The notes: a model not told the origin generated them from the letters alone. A stretch of 13,651 bases of DNA from 2-02-FULL-45-10 sp046590235 (GCA_046590235.1 JBKJTY010000013.1:1-13651), one strand, 5' to 3'. Positions 5,988 to 12,808 are shown, counted from the first letter of the stretch. Program-made: numbers and translations.

Positions 5988-5996
5988 AGTATACCA
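5988..5996 (-). promoter_or_regulatory. Extended -10 element placing the kinase start at 5979
   Basis: On the minus strand TGG-TATACT, identical to the argS extended -10, ends 8 nt before the ATG at 5979. The upstream sequence gives only TTTGTT or TTGTTT as a -35, which the TG extension could compensate for. The predicted transcription start falls on or within about 2 nt of the ATG, so the mRNA would be leaderless. Confidence 0.6.
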
Positions 5997-6010
5997 TTTT
6001 TTTTCGCGTA

Positions 6011-6046
6011 AACAAAGTTCGAGGCGCTTCCTTTCGGAGCGCCTCG
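6011..6046 (-). terminator. GC-rich terminator behind the CER3-like gene
   Basis: A 9-bp perfect stem (6020-6028 with 6038-6046), extended inward by two C-G pairs past a bulged base. On the minus strand it is followed by AACTTTGTTTA, a poor T tract. The very stable stem directly behind the CER3-like gene, before the kinase promoter, supports termination or 3'-end protection. The rest of 6047-6110 shows only a small 4-bp hairpin (6067-6078) and no gene. Confidence 0.7.
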
Positions 6047-6110
6047 GTTAAAAGTTGAATGTTTTTGGTGTTACCACCTCCGCATTACGTTAAAAATGTT
6101 TTTACAACAA

Positions 6111-7355
6111 TTATGCAGCTTTTCGGGGACGCACCGCCGGACGCGGTGTCGTATGCCTGGGAACAACTTCCCCTTCCTTCACCGGCAACGATGCTGGGTA
6201 GAGAAAACTCGTGAGTGGCGGCAACTTAAAACCGACATCACAAGCCGCTTTCCAGTACATGTCCATCTTGTCGACATCGACCGGACCAAGTTCATCTTCG
6301 GTGATCCCAGCCACGACCGCCGTCAGAAACCAAGCGTGACAGGCATACGTGTAATGCCCCTGCTTCAAACGCATGGCGAACTTTAGGCTATTATCGATCG
6401 CAGAATAATCGAGCAAGCCGCCGTCGTAATGGTAGTACGGCATACCCTCCAAATCCAGAGGGAGAAACGGATCAGGAACCGCGAAATTCAGGAAAATCGT
6501 TCCTAGCCGAGCGTGACGGATGAGCGCCCGCTTATCCTTACTTTTACCAGTCACACACACTCGACAGCTTGCGAGATCGTCGAACTTAGTCGAATGCATG
6601 AGAAAACTTCCCGCTTCACCTGCTTCTTTTACAATCTCATCAAACCTCTCTTTCGAACCCTTACCCACCGTATACATCTGCACGGTGATACCGGCACGAG
6701 CGAGTCGGACAGCCACAGCGCGACCAATCTTACTGGTCGCGCCGGTCAGATAGACCCGGTTCGTCTCCGTGTGCTGCAAAAGCACGAGAGTCTGACGAAA
6801 AACCGTAGCGGCTGTGAGCGTGTCACCATGCGTCAGCTTCGGACGATTATCTTTAAGCTGATCCGCATACCACATACCATCGTTCGTCAACTGGTGATCC
6901 TTCGTAGCGGCACCAAGCCCTTGTAGGCGCACGCCCATTGCATGAGCAACCATCGTTGCCCGCTTCATCTTCCAGCGAATGTACAGTGGCCAGATCGTTG
7001 TCCCACCAAGCCACTTTGGTATAGCGAAATGCCACGCGAAAGTATTAACGAGCACCGTGCCCACTTGCTTGCCGCCGAAGTCAAAGACGTCGACGACTTC
7101 ATGCGACATAGGACTAACCAAACTGCAGAACGAGTAGATCACACACAAAAAACGTGTGCCCAGAGAAAGTTCCACATCATGCGGATCACGATGCATGTGC
7201 TGCCAACGCTTGAACTTGAGAAGACAGGTGTACGTCTCAACCCAATGCGCCAAGAACACAACCGGAGGACGAAAATTCGACGTCCGTGAACGAGTAACGT
7301 ACGGCACCATCATCATGACGAGGATGGTGGACACGAACATGCAAAATGCGAACAT
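6111..7355 (-). CDS. CER3/WAX2 C-terminal-domain-like oxidoreductase
   Basis: The 414-residue protein resembles the C-terminal half of plant CER3/WAX2 and CER1 (Wax2_C, PF12076), which act in the conversion of very-long-chain acyl groups to alkanes. Matching landmarks, compared from memory, are GDTLTAA (177-183), a Rossmann-type VYLTGATSKIGRAV (201-214), ERFDEIVKEA (236-245), GTIFLNFAVP (285-294), YACHAW (337-342) and GPVDVDKMDMYWKA (357-370). A more distant likeness to cyanobacterial acyl-ACP reductase is visible (Cys339 corresponds to its FACFAEA cysteine), which suggests an NAD(P)H-dependent acyl reductase. Hydrophobic stretches at 4-20 and 69-83 suggest membrane attachment. The plant proteins' N-terminal hydroxylase domain with its His boxes is absent. 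The basic Pro-rich tail (390-414) is unlike the family. Composition is GC-rich (47-63% in sampled rows), and GGAGGAG sits 7 nt before the ATG, unlike neighbouring genes. This suggests transfer. Confidence 0.8.
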   Translation of the reverse strand: MFAFCMFVSTILVMMMVPYVTRSRTSNFRPPVVFLAHWVETYTCLLKFKRWQHMHRDPHDVELSLGTRFLCVIYSFCSLVSPMSHEVVDVFDFGGKQVGTVLVNTFAWHFAIPKWLGGTTIWPLYIRWKMKRATMVAHAMGVRLQGLGAATKDHQLTNDGMWYADQLKDNRPKLTHGDTLTAATVFRQTLVLLQHTETNRVYLTGATSKIGRAVAVRLARAGITVQMYTVGKGSKERFDEIVKEAGEAGSFLMHSTKFDDLASCRVCVTGKSKDKRALIRHARLGTIFLNFAVPDPFLPLDLEGMPYYHYDGGLLDYSAIDNSLKFAMRLKQGHYTYACHAWFLTAVVAGITEDELGPVDVDKMDMYWKAACDVGFKLPPLTSFLYPASLPVKEGEVVPRHTTPRPAVRPRKAA

Positions 7356-7362
7356 GTGTCCG

Positions 7363-7380
7363 CTCCTCCGCCAGTGGCGG
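7363..7380 (-). promoter_or_regulatory. Strong Shine-Dalgarno with abutting hairpin
   Basis: GGAGGAG (7363-7369 on the minus strand) lies 7 nt upstream of the ATG at 7355 and decides that start. A tight inverted repeat, CCGCC-AGT-GGCGG (7368-7380), overlaps its 5' edge by two bases and could partly mask it. It is the only textbook Shine-Dalgarno at proper spacing that I find in the window. Confidence 0.65.
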
Positions 7381-7410
7381 TGTGAATTGTAAACTTGCCC
7401 CCATGGACAA

Positions 7411-7436
7411 GAAAATGACCTCCTTTGTTCATTTTC
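7411..7436 (-). other. Hairpin with an SD-like sequence in its loop
   Basis: A perfect 8-bp A/T-rich stem (7411-7418 with 7429-7436) closes a 10-nt loop that reads ACAAAGGAGG on the minus strand. It begins 4 nt after the toxin stop and lies 56 nt before the CER3-like ATG. It may be a weak terminator for the toxin-antitoxin operon or a ribosome-landing structure. A small out-of-frame reading frame (ATG at 7404, stop at 7237, 55 residues) follows the loop. Confidence 0.4.
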
Positions 7437-7439
7437 CTA

Positions 7440-7811
7440 TCAACGAGCATCGCGAAACCGACCAAGATTTACATCAAGCGCCTGATAGAGCTCGTGCAAC
7501 TTACTTTTTTCCAATTCACCTTTTTTAGCAATCATTTGTTCACGTCGTACCATTTGTAAACGGTGCAACATACAAATGCCAACACTGCCAAAACCTGTAA
7601 GATCTTTTTCTAAAAGTACTTCATTTTTAAAAACACGATCCCCTTTTTTACTCTGTTCAATTGGCACAACCAACACTGTCGACAATCGTTCATTCAAAAT
7701 GCTATCCTGTAAAACTACTACTGGTTTTTCTTCACCAGTAAATGAACACAAAAAGATATCACCACGTTTGATAGCTCCACAATACATTAAATCGAGCTCA
7801 AGCGCTGTCAT
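7440..7811 (-). CDS. PemK/MazF-family toxin-like protein with altered active site
   Basis: The 123-residue product matches the PemK/MazF endoribonuclease fold: IKRGDIFLCSF (14-24), KPVVVLQDSILN (29-40), STVLVVPI (44-51), then SVGICMLHRLQMVRREQMIAKKGEL and a C-terminal helix. MazF toxins cut mRNA at short motifs. Aligning on the first strands, the catalytic Arg25 and Thr48 of B. subtilis MazF (23 residues apart) fall on Lys29 and Glu52 here, also 23 apart, so activity may be lost or changed. The ATG at 7811 overlaps the antitoxin stop by ATGA, the usual translational coupling of toxin-antitoxin pairs. The extra N-terminal residues (1-12) are unusual, and Met9 is an alternative start. Expression is presumably controlled by the operator at 8024-8059. 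Confidence 0.88.
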   Translation of the reverse strand: MTALELDLMYCGAIKRGDIFLCSFTGEEKPVVVLQDSILNERLSTVLVVPIEQSKKGDRVFKNEVLLEKDLTGFGSVGICMLHRLQMVRREQMIAKKGELEKSKLHELYQALDVNLGRFRDAR

Positions 7812-8014
7812 ACGTTTCGCTCTTTCCCAATATCACGCAACTCATCTTCAAGTGCGGCAATTTCTTGTTCTTTTTTAAAATGCAAAATGCAGGTAGCAAC
7901 AAAATCACTCCGTTTCCCATGTGGAAAAGCTTTACGAAAATACTCCGCCACACGCTTTGGCAATTTGAGGGTTACTCGTTCAATTCCTTCTTTATTTTCA
8001 GTCTTTTTAGACAT
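7808..8014 (-). CDS. Ribbon-helix-helix antitoxin
   Basis: From the ATG at 8014 the protein has 68 residues. The middle part (IERVTLKLPKRVAEYFRKAFPHGKRSDFVATCILHF, about 11-46) has the strand-helix-helix pattern of a MetJ/CopG-type DNA-binding domain, with alternating T-L-K-L residues expected to enter the major groove. The acidic C-terminal helix (EIAALEDELRDI) would bind and neutralise the toxin encoded next, with which it overlaps by 4 nt. The frame is open to an ATG at 8089, but that extension covers the operator and promoter and encodes no family sequence, so I reject it. The leader is at most a few nt if the -10 at 8024-8029 is used. Confidence 0.87.
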   Translation of the reverse strand: MSKKTENKEGIERVTLKLPKRVAEYFRKAFPHGKRSDFVATCILHFKKEQEIAALEDELRDIGKERNV

Positions 8015-8023
8015 ACTGTGGCT

Positions 8024-8059
8024 ATTGTACACCTTTTGAGGTGTACTTATAAGGTGTAC
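8024..8059 (-). promoter_or_regulatory. Autoregulatory promoter/operator of the toxin-antitoxin pair
   Basis: Three copies of the 8-mer GTACACCT are present. Two form a perfect inverted repeat with a 4-nt spacer (8027-8034 and 8039-8046), and a third, in the same orientation as the second, lies at 8052-8059. A TACAAT -10 (8024-8029) overlaps the first half-site, and TATAAG (8046-8051) is an alternative -10 between sites two and three. This is the expected layout for binding by ribbon-helix-helix antitoxin dimers that shut off their own promoter. Confidence 0.75.
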
Positions 8060-8118
8060 TCTGTGGACAGATTGAAAATAATACCACAAAACAAGCCAAT
8101 AGTCAATGCTTTCCCAAC

Positions 8119-8146
8119 AAAAAACCAGCCTGAGCAGGCTGGTTTT
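8119..8146 (-). terminator. Rho-independent terminator of argS
   Basis: A perfect 10-bp stem (8121-8130 with 8137-8146), extendable by one T-A pair. On the minus strand it is followed by TTTTTTG including the stem's own T. It begins 12 nt after the argS stop. The stem is flanked by T on both strands, but no plus-strand gene ends here. Confidence 0.88.
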
Positions 8147-8157
8147 ATAAACTAATT

Positions 8158-9846
8158 CTACATTTCTTCTACCGTTTCGATCGAAAGCAGGTTCAACGCA
8201 TTAATCAACACCAATCGCGTCGCAGCCGCAAGCGCAAGGCGCGCTTCCATTAACGGCTTAGATTCTGCATTTAAAATACTAGATTTGTTATAGAAGTCAT
8301 TAAAAAGCTTTGCGAGATCAAAGGCGTAGCGAGCAACGACTGACGGGTTATAATTTTCAAGACCCTTCTTCACCATTGCACCGTACTCCCCCATGAATTT
8401 CGCCAACTCTTTTTCTTCCGGAGTAGTAAGAAGAGAAAAATCAACATGCGTGTTCAGCTTCTCCACCTTGCGAAGCATACTTTGAATACGAGCAACCGCG
8501 TACAGTACATACGGACCGCTGAAACCTTCTACTGATGTAGCTTCCTTTGCATCAAATACGATATTCTTGCCAGCCTCATGCTTCTGCATATCAAACTTCA
8601 AGGCAGCTAACGCCAAAGTCTTTGCAGTTGCGTGAATTTTTTTATCTGGCCAATCAGCGTGATGTTCTTTGGTAGTCGCAATTAATTTTTCAAGAACGGT
8701 GTCGCGCAAATCTTCATACAAAATAACATTACCTGTACGTGAAGACATTTTACCTTCCGGCAACGTAACAAGACCGTAACTGATATGTGTCATCTTTTTC
8801 TTCACACCCATGAGCTCAAGAATCTTATAAAGCTGACGGAAATAAAAATTCTGTTCTTGACCAGTAATAACAATACTTTCATCAACCTTAAACTTGTTAA
8901 ACTTCTCCTGCGCAAGCGGCAAATCACTAGTGAGGTACAAACCAACACCGTTAGATTTACGAACCAACGCAATATCCAAACCGTATTGTGTTAAATCAAT
9001 GATAATAGCTCCACCCTCACCTACCGTCGCGATTCCTTTTTCTAAAAGCGTATCAACCATGTTCTGCCCCTTCTCCTTAATATCTTTTTCATAGAAAACA
9101 GCATCGTGTTCAACGCTGAGTTCTTTAAATAACGAATCAAACTTCTTCATACTCCACTCGCGAGTGGTCATAAAGAGCTGCCAAATACCACGGTCTTTTG
9201 CTTCAAGCTGTTGTTGGATAGCCGCAACTTCATCCGCTGCTTCTGGGTGCTCAGCTAAATATTGACTTGCCTCAGCGTAAATACCACCAAGCCATTTCTG
9301 CTTATTTTCTGGTGCCTCTTCATCAGAATGAAACTTCATCAAACCCCACAAACATTTTGCAACGTGTGAACCAAAGTCATTCAAGTAATTCACCACATGC
9401 ACTTTGTATCCACTCGTTTTGTATAAACCAACAAGCGTGTTACCAATACAAACATTGCGGAAATGTCCGATGTGGAATTCTTTATGCGTGTTATTAGATG
9501 GATATTCAATCAAAATCTGACGTCCCTTTCCAGCTGTTCCAAGACCATATTTCTCTTTCTCATGGAGAACACCACCCACAACCTGTTCGATCAAAGCATT
9601 TGAATCAACAAAGAAGTTCACGTATGGGCCAAAAGCAGCAATCTTCACGATACCATTTGCAGGAGCGATCTGGGCAGCCAGTTCCTTAGCTGCTTCTGCA
9701 GGGTTAATCTTGGCTTCCTTAGCCAAATTAAAGCACGGAAAGGCAAAATCGCCCATTTCTGGCTTTGGCGGGGTAGAAAGCATGATTTGCCCCTTAACAC
9801 CGGCTTTTTTGAGTAGTTTAGTAATGACTTCGTTCCAATTAAGCAT
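8158..9846 (-). CDS. argS: Arginyl-tRNA synthetase
   Basis: Class I aminoacyl-tRNA synthetase charging tRNA-Arg in the cytosol. The 562 residues show, in order: the ArgRS-specific N-terminal additional domain (MGDFAFPCFNLAKEAKINPAEAA, 31-53, and AAFGPYVNFFV, 70-80), the ATP-binding HIGH motif inside EFHIGHFRN (123-131) preceded by EYPSNNT, the tRNA and arginine binding core, the KMSSR signature (366-370), and the DALR-type anticodon-binding helical domain (about 440-562, starting near GPYVLYAVARIQSML). Length is typical. It has its own promoter (9867-9895) and terminator (8119-8146), so it is monocistronic, with a leader of about 14 nt and no Shine-Dalgarno sequence. All signature residues are intact. 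Confidence 0.97.
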   Translation of the reverse strand: MLNWNEVITKLLKKAGVKGQIMLSTPPKPEMGDFAFPCFNLAKEAKINPAEAAKELAAQIAPANGIVKIAAFGPYVNFFVDSNALIEQVVGGVLHEKEKYGLGTAGKGRQILIEYPSNNTHKEFHIGHFRNVCIGNTLVGLYKTSGYKVHVVNYLNDFGSHVAKCLWGLMKFHSDEEAPENKQKWLGGIYAEASQYLAEHPEAADEVAAIQQQLEAKDRGIWQLFMTTREWSMKKFDSLFKELSVEHDAVFYEKDIKEKGQNMVDTLLEKGIATVGEGGAIIIDLTQYGLDIALVRKSNGVGLYLTSDLPLAQEKFNKFKVDESIVITGQEQNFYFRQLYKILELMGVKKKMTHISYGLVTLPEGKMSSRTGNVILYEDLRDTVLEKLIATTKEHHADWPDKKIHATAKTLALAALKFDMQKHEAGKNIVFDAKEATSVEGFSGPYVLYAVARIQSMLRKVEKLNTHVDFSLLTTPEEKELAKFMGEYGAMVKKGLENYNPSVVARYAFDLAKLFNDFYNKSSILNAESKPLMEARLALAAATRLVLINALNLLSIETVEEM

Positions 9847-9866
9847 AGGGTTTTATAGTGGTTTGG

Positions 9867-9895
9867 AGTATACCATTGCTTATGGAATTTGTCAT
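9867..9895 (-). promoter_or_regulatory. Strong extended -10 promoter of argS
   Basis: On the minus strand ATGACA (9890-9895) and TATACT (9867-9872) are 17 nt apart, and TATACT is preceded by TGG. The -35 overlaps the stop codon region of the upstream exported-protein gene by one base. Confidence 0.82.
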
Positions 9896-12792
9896 TAGAG
9901 CGATAGAACTCCTGGTGGATCGAAAAGGTTATCTACATTCTCAGTAGTAAGATTGCTAATAGCAACTACTGGTATTGGCAAACTAATAACCTTAATACCT
10001 GTAGTAAGATTGGCAAACAAAACATTAGTTAAATTAATCGTACCTTGGTCGACAGTAATGCCGTTATTTGAAAATGAACTTTTCTCATCTTGCGCAATAG
10101 AACTATTGTTCATGACCAGAATAGAAGATTCGATATAAATTGAATTACCTGGACTGCGGCGCTCACTAATCACCGTATCGTTAATAACAACATCACTACC
10201 ATTTAAGAGTATGAACATGCCACTACGCTCAGCTGGCCGTGGAAAATTATAATTACCATCCTCGAAAACAACATGACTAATTCGCCCATGACCCCCATTA
10301 AACTGCAGCGCACCCCAAAAAGTTTTATCCTTAAACGATCTAAAATGTATACGCCGATCATTTGACCCGACAGCCACAATCGTTCCACTGATTTGCAAAG
10401 AACTATTATCAGCCATGTATATCAAACTACCTGGCTCAATCGTCAGGGTTGCATTATTAGCCACAGCAATGTTATTTAAATAGTATGCTATATCACTCGC
10501 TACTGCCGCCGTAGAACTTACTAACGCTGCCTCAATATATACCACATCTGCAACATTCTCGATTAAATCCAACCTCTGCAATGATGGCCAATTATCACGA
10601 AATAATAAGGGCCCGCGCGGATCTGTAAAATGAGTAAATGAAGCATTGTGCATTATTGTATAACTAAGTAGTGATTCAACTGCTCGCAGACCAGAATTAA
10701 AAGCGCTATTAGCAATAGCCAATGAACTGTTTTCAGCTCGCACCACAACATCACCATTATAGTCGAAACTACCGCCATTAAATTGCACCTCCGCATTTTC
10801 AATACGTATTGCTTGTGAGACAAAACCGGTGTAAAGAAAGTTATTTACACGGAATGATTTGCCAGCATAACGCATGGTCAGATTATTAAGCACACCTGTT
10901 GAGCGGGGATGAAACCAAAGCCCTTGCCAATCTTTAGGTTGCGGATTCACTCCAGACAAATTTCCAAACACCGCCCCATCAAAAGTTTGCTTGTCACGAC
11001 CAGAAGTTAGGACTACAGCTTCATTGATATCACCACTTACCACCAACGAACCAAAGATATCAATCTTTGCGTCCGCATACATTGCTTTCACAACCACCCC
11101 TGATTCAACTTTAAGTGTTGTACCAACAGGAATTTCATAGTATCCAAGCAAATACGGGCAATTTACTTTAACAAGAATACGCTCTATAGCTACTTGCCGA
11201 CCATTTAGGGTTGTAGGGACACACGGCACAGCAGGCGTAGACGACGCAATAACAACAGAAGGGGTGCTTGTAGGTACAACTGACGGCGTAGTAGTCACCA
11301 CAATAATTTGAGGTGTAGTAGTAACGATCTCCAGAGTTGTAGAAACAACATCTGGTGTTGTTGTGACTATACCAATCTCCAAAATAGTTGTACTGTCGAT
11401 AGTTGTTGTAACCACACTTTCAGTAGTGCTAGTGGGCAACAAAATAACTACGGGCAGCAAAGTATCAACAACAGGCGAAGTAACAACTGACGGAACCGAC
11501 TGCGTTGCTCCACCCCCTGTACCGCCAAATAACGGTAACGCTACTACAGGCGCAACAACCGGAGTTGATTCGACTTGCTCAGGTGCTTCCGGAAAAATCT
11601 TTTCACCCAATACCTGTGGCAGAGTACTTGTTAACGGAAGCGTATTAACAATCTCTGTTACTGCAGCAACCTTTGGTATCACTTTTTGAACTGAATTAAC
11701 CATGGATGTATAACCGTTTTTTATTTCCGTAAGACCCGCTAAAACCGAATGCACGCCAGAAGTCTCAGCCGGCTGTACAACAGGCAGTAAGCCGCTTGTT
11801 TGCTCAAAGAAAAGCTTAATTACTCCCGCCCCGTTTTGAATAGCAGATCGAGACAACCTACTAAAGTAACCTTCTAAAATAGTTTTATCGACTACAACAT
11901 CATTAAGTACAAAAGCAGTTACCCAAGAAAAATCTGCCTTACGTTGTGTAACTTTTCTAGCTAATGGAAAAAAGGTACCATCAATATCCTTTCCATAACC
12001 AAAATTATTGTCAGAACGAAAGATAATAGGGAGAGAATATTTAGGAATTAAAACCGTGTCTTTGCTAAAGAAATAGTTATTTGAATATGTTGCTAAAAAA
12101 TTAAAATATGCGGTTAAGGTTGGACGGATTGCTGGACGAATCCCAATTGTAAACAAATTGAGAGCCGTAACTGGTAGATTAGTTTTTTCACCAACCAAAT
12201 GATATCGCTCAGAGAACTTTTCATATGGACTGCCAAAATCACCCGTAAATAAATGGAGTGGGTGCGCATGAGTATCGCCGCGTGTATGCTCCGGCACAGT
12301 GGCGTCTTCTAATAAATGCAAAATATGCCCTAATGTATAAAACGCTTCCTGTCGATTACCTGCTGAATACTCGAACAAAGCACGCTGCCAAGTCCGATTA
12401 CCACCGAAATTTTTATACTCAGATTGCGTACTCGGTGATTGCGACCAATACTTTGACGCTAGCGGCGGACGATCTGAAAGGAGGATAGCGTTGAGCCAGC
12501 GACCAGTCGAAGAATTGATCGCGCCAAACCATTCCGCTGTCCAACCTTGATTATAAACAGGGTCATAAAAATGATTAACCCAACGCGGCCACGTATCCTC
12601 ATCGATACTACCCTGTATAACCCACCGCTTCTCTTCAACCGATAAAGGTCGTTTAGGAAAAGACAAATTATACAAATCAACCATTTCAGATGTTAATCCA
12701 GGGTGTGTTGTTTCCTCATCGTATGAGTACAAAACAATGGGAATAAAAATTAAAATAATAGACAAACCAAAGAATAGCCCCCTCCTTTTCAT
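9895..12792 (-). CDS. Exported PLC/P1-nuclease-like zinc hydrolase fused to a beta-helix
   Basis: A 965-residue protein. The N-terminus MKRR plus a hydrophobic stretch (5-23) is a signal peptide or anchor. Residues about 28-335 resemble the zinc-dependent phospholipase C / S1-P1 nuclease fold: His30, GSIDEDTWPRWVNHFYDP (61-78), then HLLEDATVPEH (159-169) with the HxxxDxxxPxH spacing of the zinc site, and further His/Asp at 173-180. A Thr/Val/Pro-rich linker covers about 403-523. From about 554 to 950 a repetitive beta-rich region fits a right-handed beta-helix. Two parts of it look like copies of each other (from about 556 and about 783). Substrate unknown: phospholipid, nucleic acid or another phosphodiester. 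No LPXTG-type sorting signal. The preceding gene is 16 nt upstream and encodes another envelope protein, so they are likely co-expressed. No Shine-Dalgarno precedes the ATG, but AAAAGGAGGGGG occurs at codons 2-5. Confidence 0.8.
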   Translation of the reverse strand: MKRRGLFFGLSIILIFIPIVLYSYDEETTHPGLTSEMVDLYNLSFPKRPLSVEEKRWVIQGSIDEDTWPRWVNHFYDPVYNQGWTAEWFGAINSSTGRWLNAILLSDRPPLASKYWSQSPSTQSEYKNFGGNRTWQRALFEYSAGNRQEAFYTLGHILHLLEDATVPEHTRGDTHAHPLHLFTGDFGSPYEKFSERYHLVGEKTNLPVTALNLFTIGIRPAIRPTLTAYFNFLATYSNNYFFSKDTVLIPKYSLPIIFRSDNNFGYGKDIDGTFFPLARKVTQRKADFSWVTAFVLNDVVVDKTILEGYFSRLSRSAIQNGAGVIKLFFEQTSGLLPVVQPAETSGVHSVLAGLTEIKNGYTSMVNSVQKVIPKVAAVTEIVNTLPLTSTLPQVLGEKIFPEAPEQVESTPVVAPVVALPLFGGTGGGATQSVPSVVTSPVVDTLLPVVILLPTSTTESVVTTTIDSTTILEIGIVTTTPDVVSTTLEIVTTTPQIIVVTTTPSVVPTSTPSVVIASSTPAVPCVPTTLNGRQVAIERILVKVNCPYLLGYYEIPVGTTLKVESGVVVKAMYADAKIDIFGSLVVSGDINEAVVLTSGRDKQTFDGAVFGNLSGVNPQPKDWQGLWFHPRSTGVLNNLTMRYAGKSFRVNNFLYTGFVSQAIRIENAEVQFNGGSFDYNGDVVVRAENSSLAIANSAFNSGLRAVESLLSYTIMHNASFTHFTDPRGPLLFRDNWPSLQRLDLIENVADVVYIEAALVSSTAAVASDIAYYLNNIAVANNATLTIEPGSLIYMADNSSLQISGTIVAVGSNDRRIHFRSFKDKTFWGALQFNGGHGRISHVVFEDGNYNFPRPAERSGMFILLNGSDVVINDTVISERRSPGNSIYIESSILVMNNSSIAQDEKSSFSNNGITVDQGTINLTNVLFANLTTGIKVISLPIPVVAISNLTTENVDNLFDPPGVLSL

Positions 12793-12808
12793 AGATTGTT
12801 AGTGATGT

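Noticed and set aside
5980..6015. Longer start of the histidine kinase at the ATG at 6015
   Set aside because: The 12 extra codons contain the TGG-TATACT extended -10, and the extension is basic and not part of the 7-TM module.
6942..7289. Plus-strand frames of 60-137 codons opposite the CER3-like gene
   Set aside because: Antisense shadows that are frequent in GC-rich sequence; no start signals and no recognisable family.
8015..8089. Longer antitoxin starting at 8089
   Set aside because: The extra 25 codons run through the three-half-site operator and the -10, and resemble no ribbon-helix-helix N-terminus.
11200..11560. Short repeats in the Thr/Val-rich linker suggesting a CRISPR-like or minisatellite array
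   Set aside because: The units are irregular in length and sequence, the frame is preserved, and the protein repeat explains them fully.
11363..11689. Plus-strand frame of 108 codons opposite the Thr-rich linker
   Set aside because: Produced by the repetitive linker codons read in reverse; low-complexity product without a start signal.
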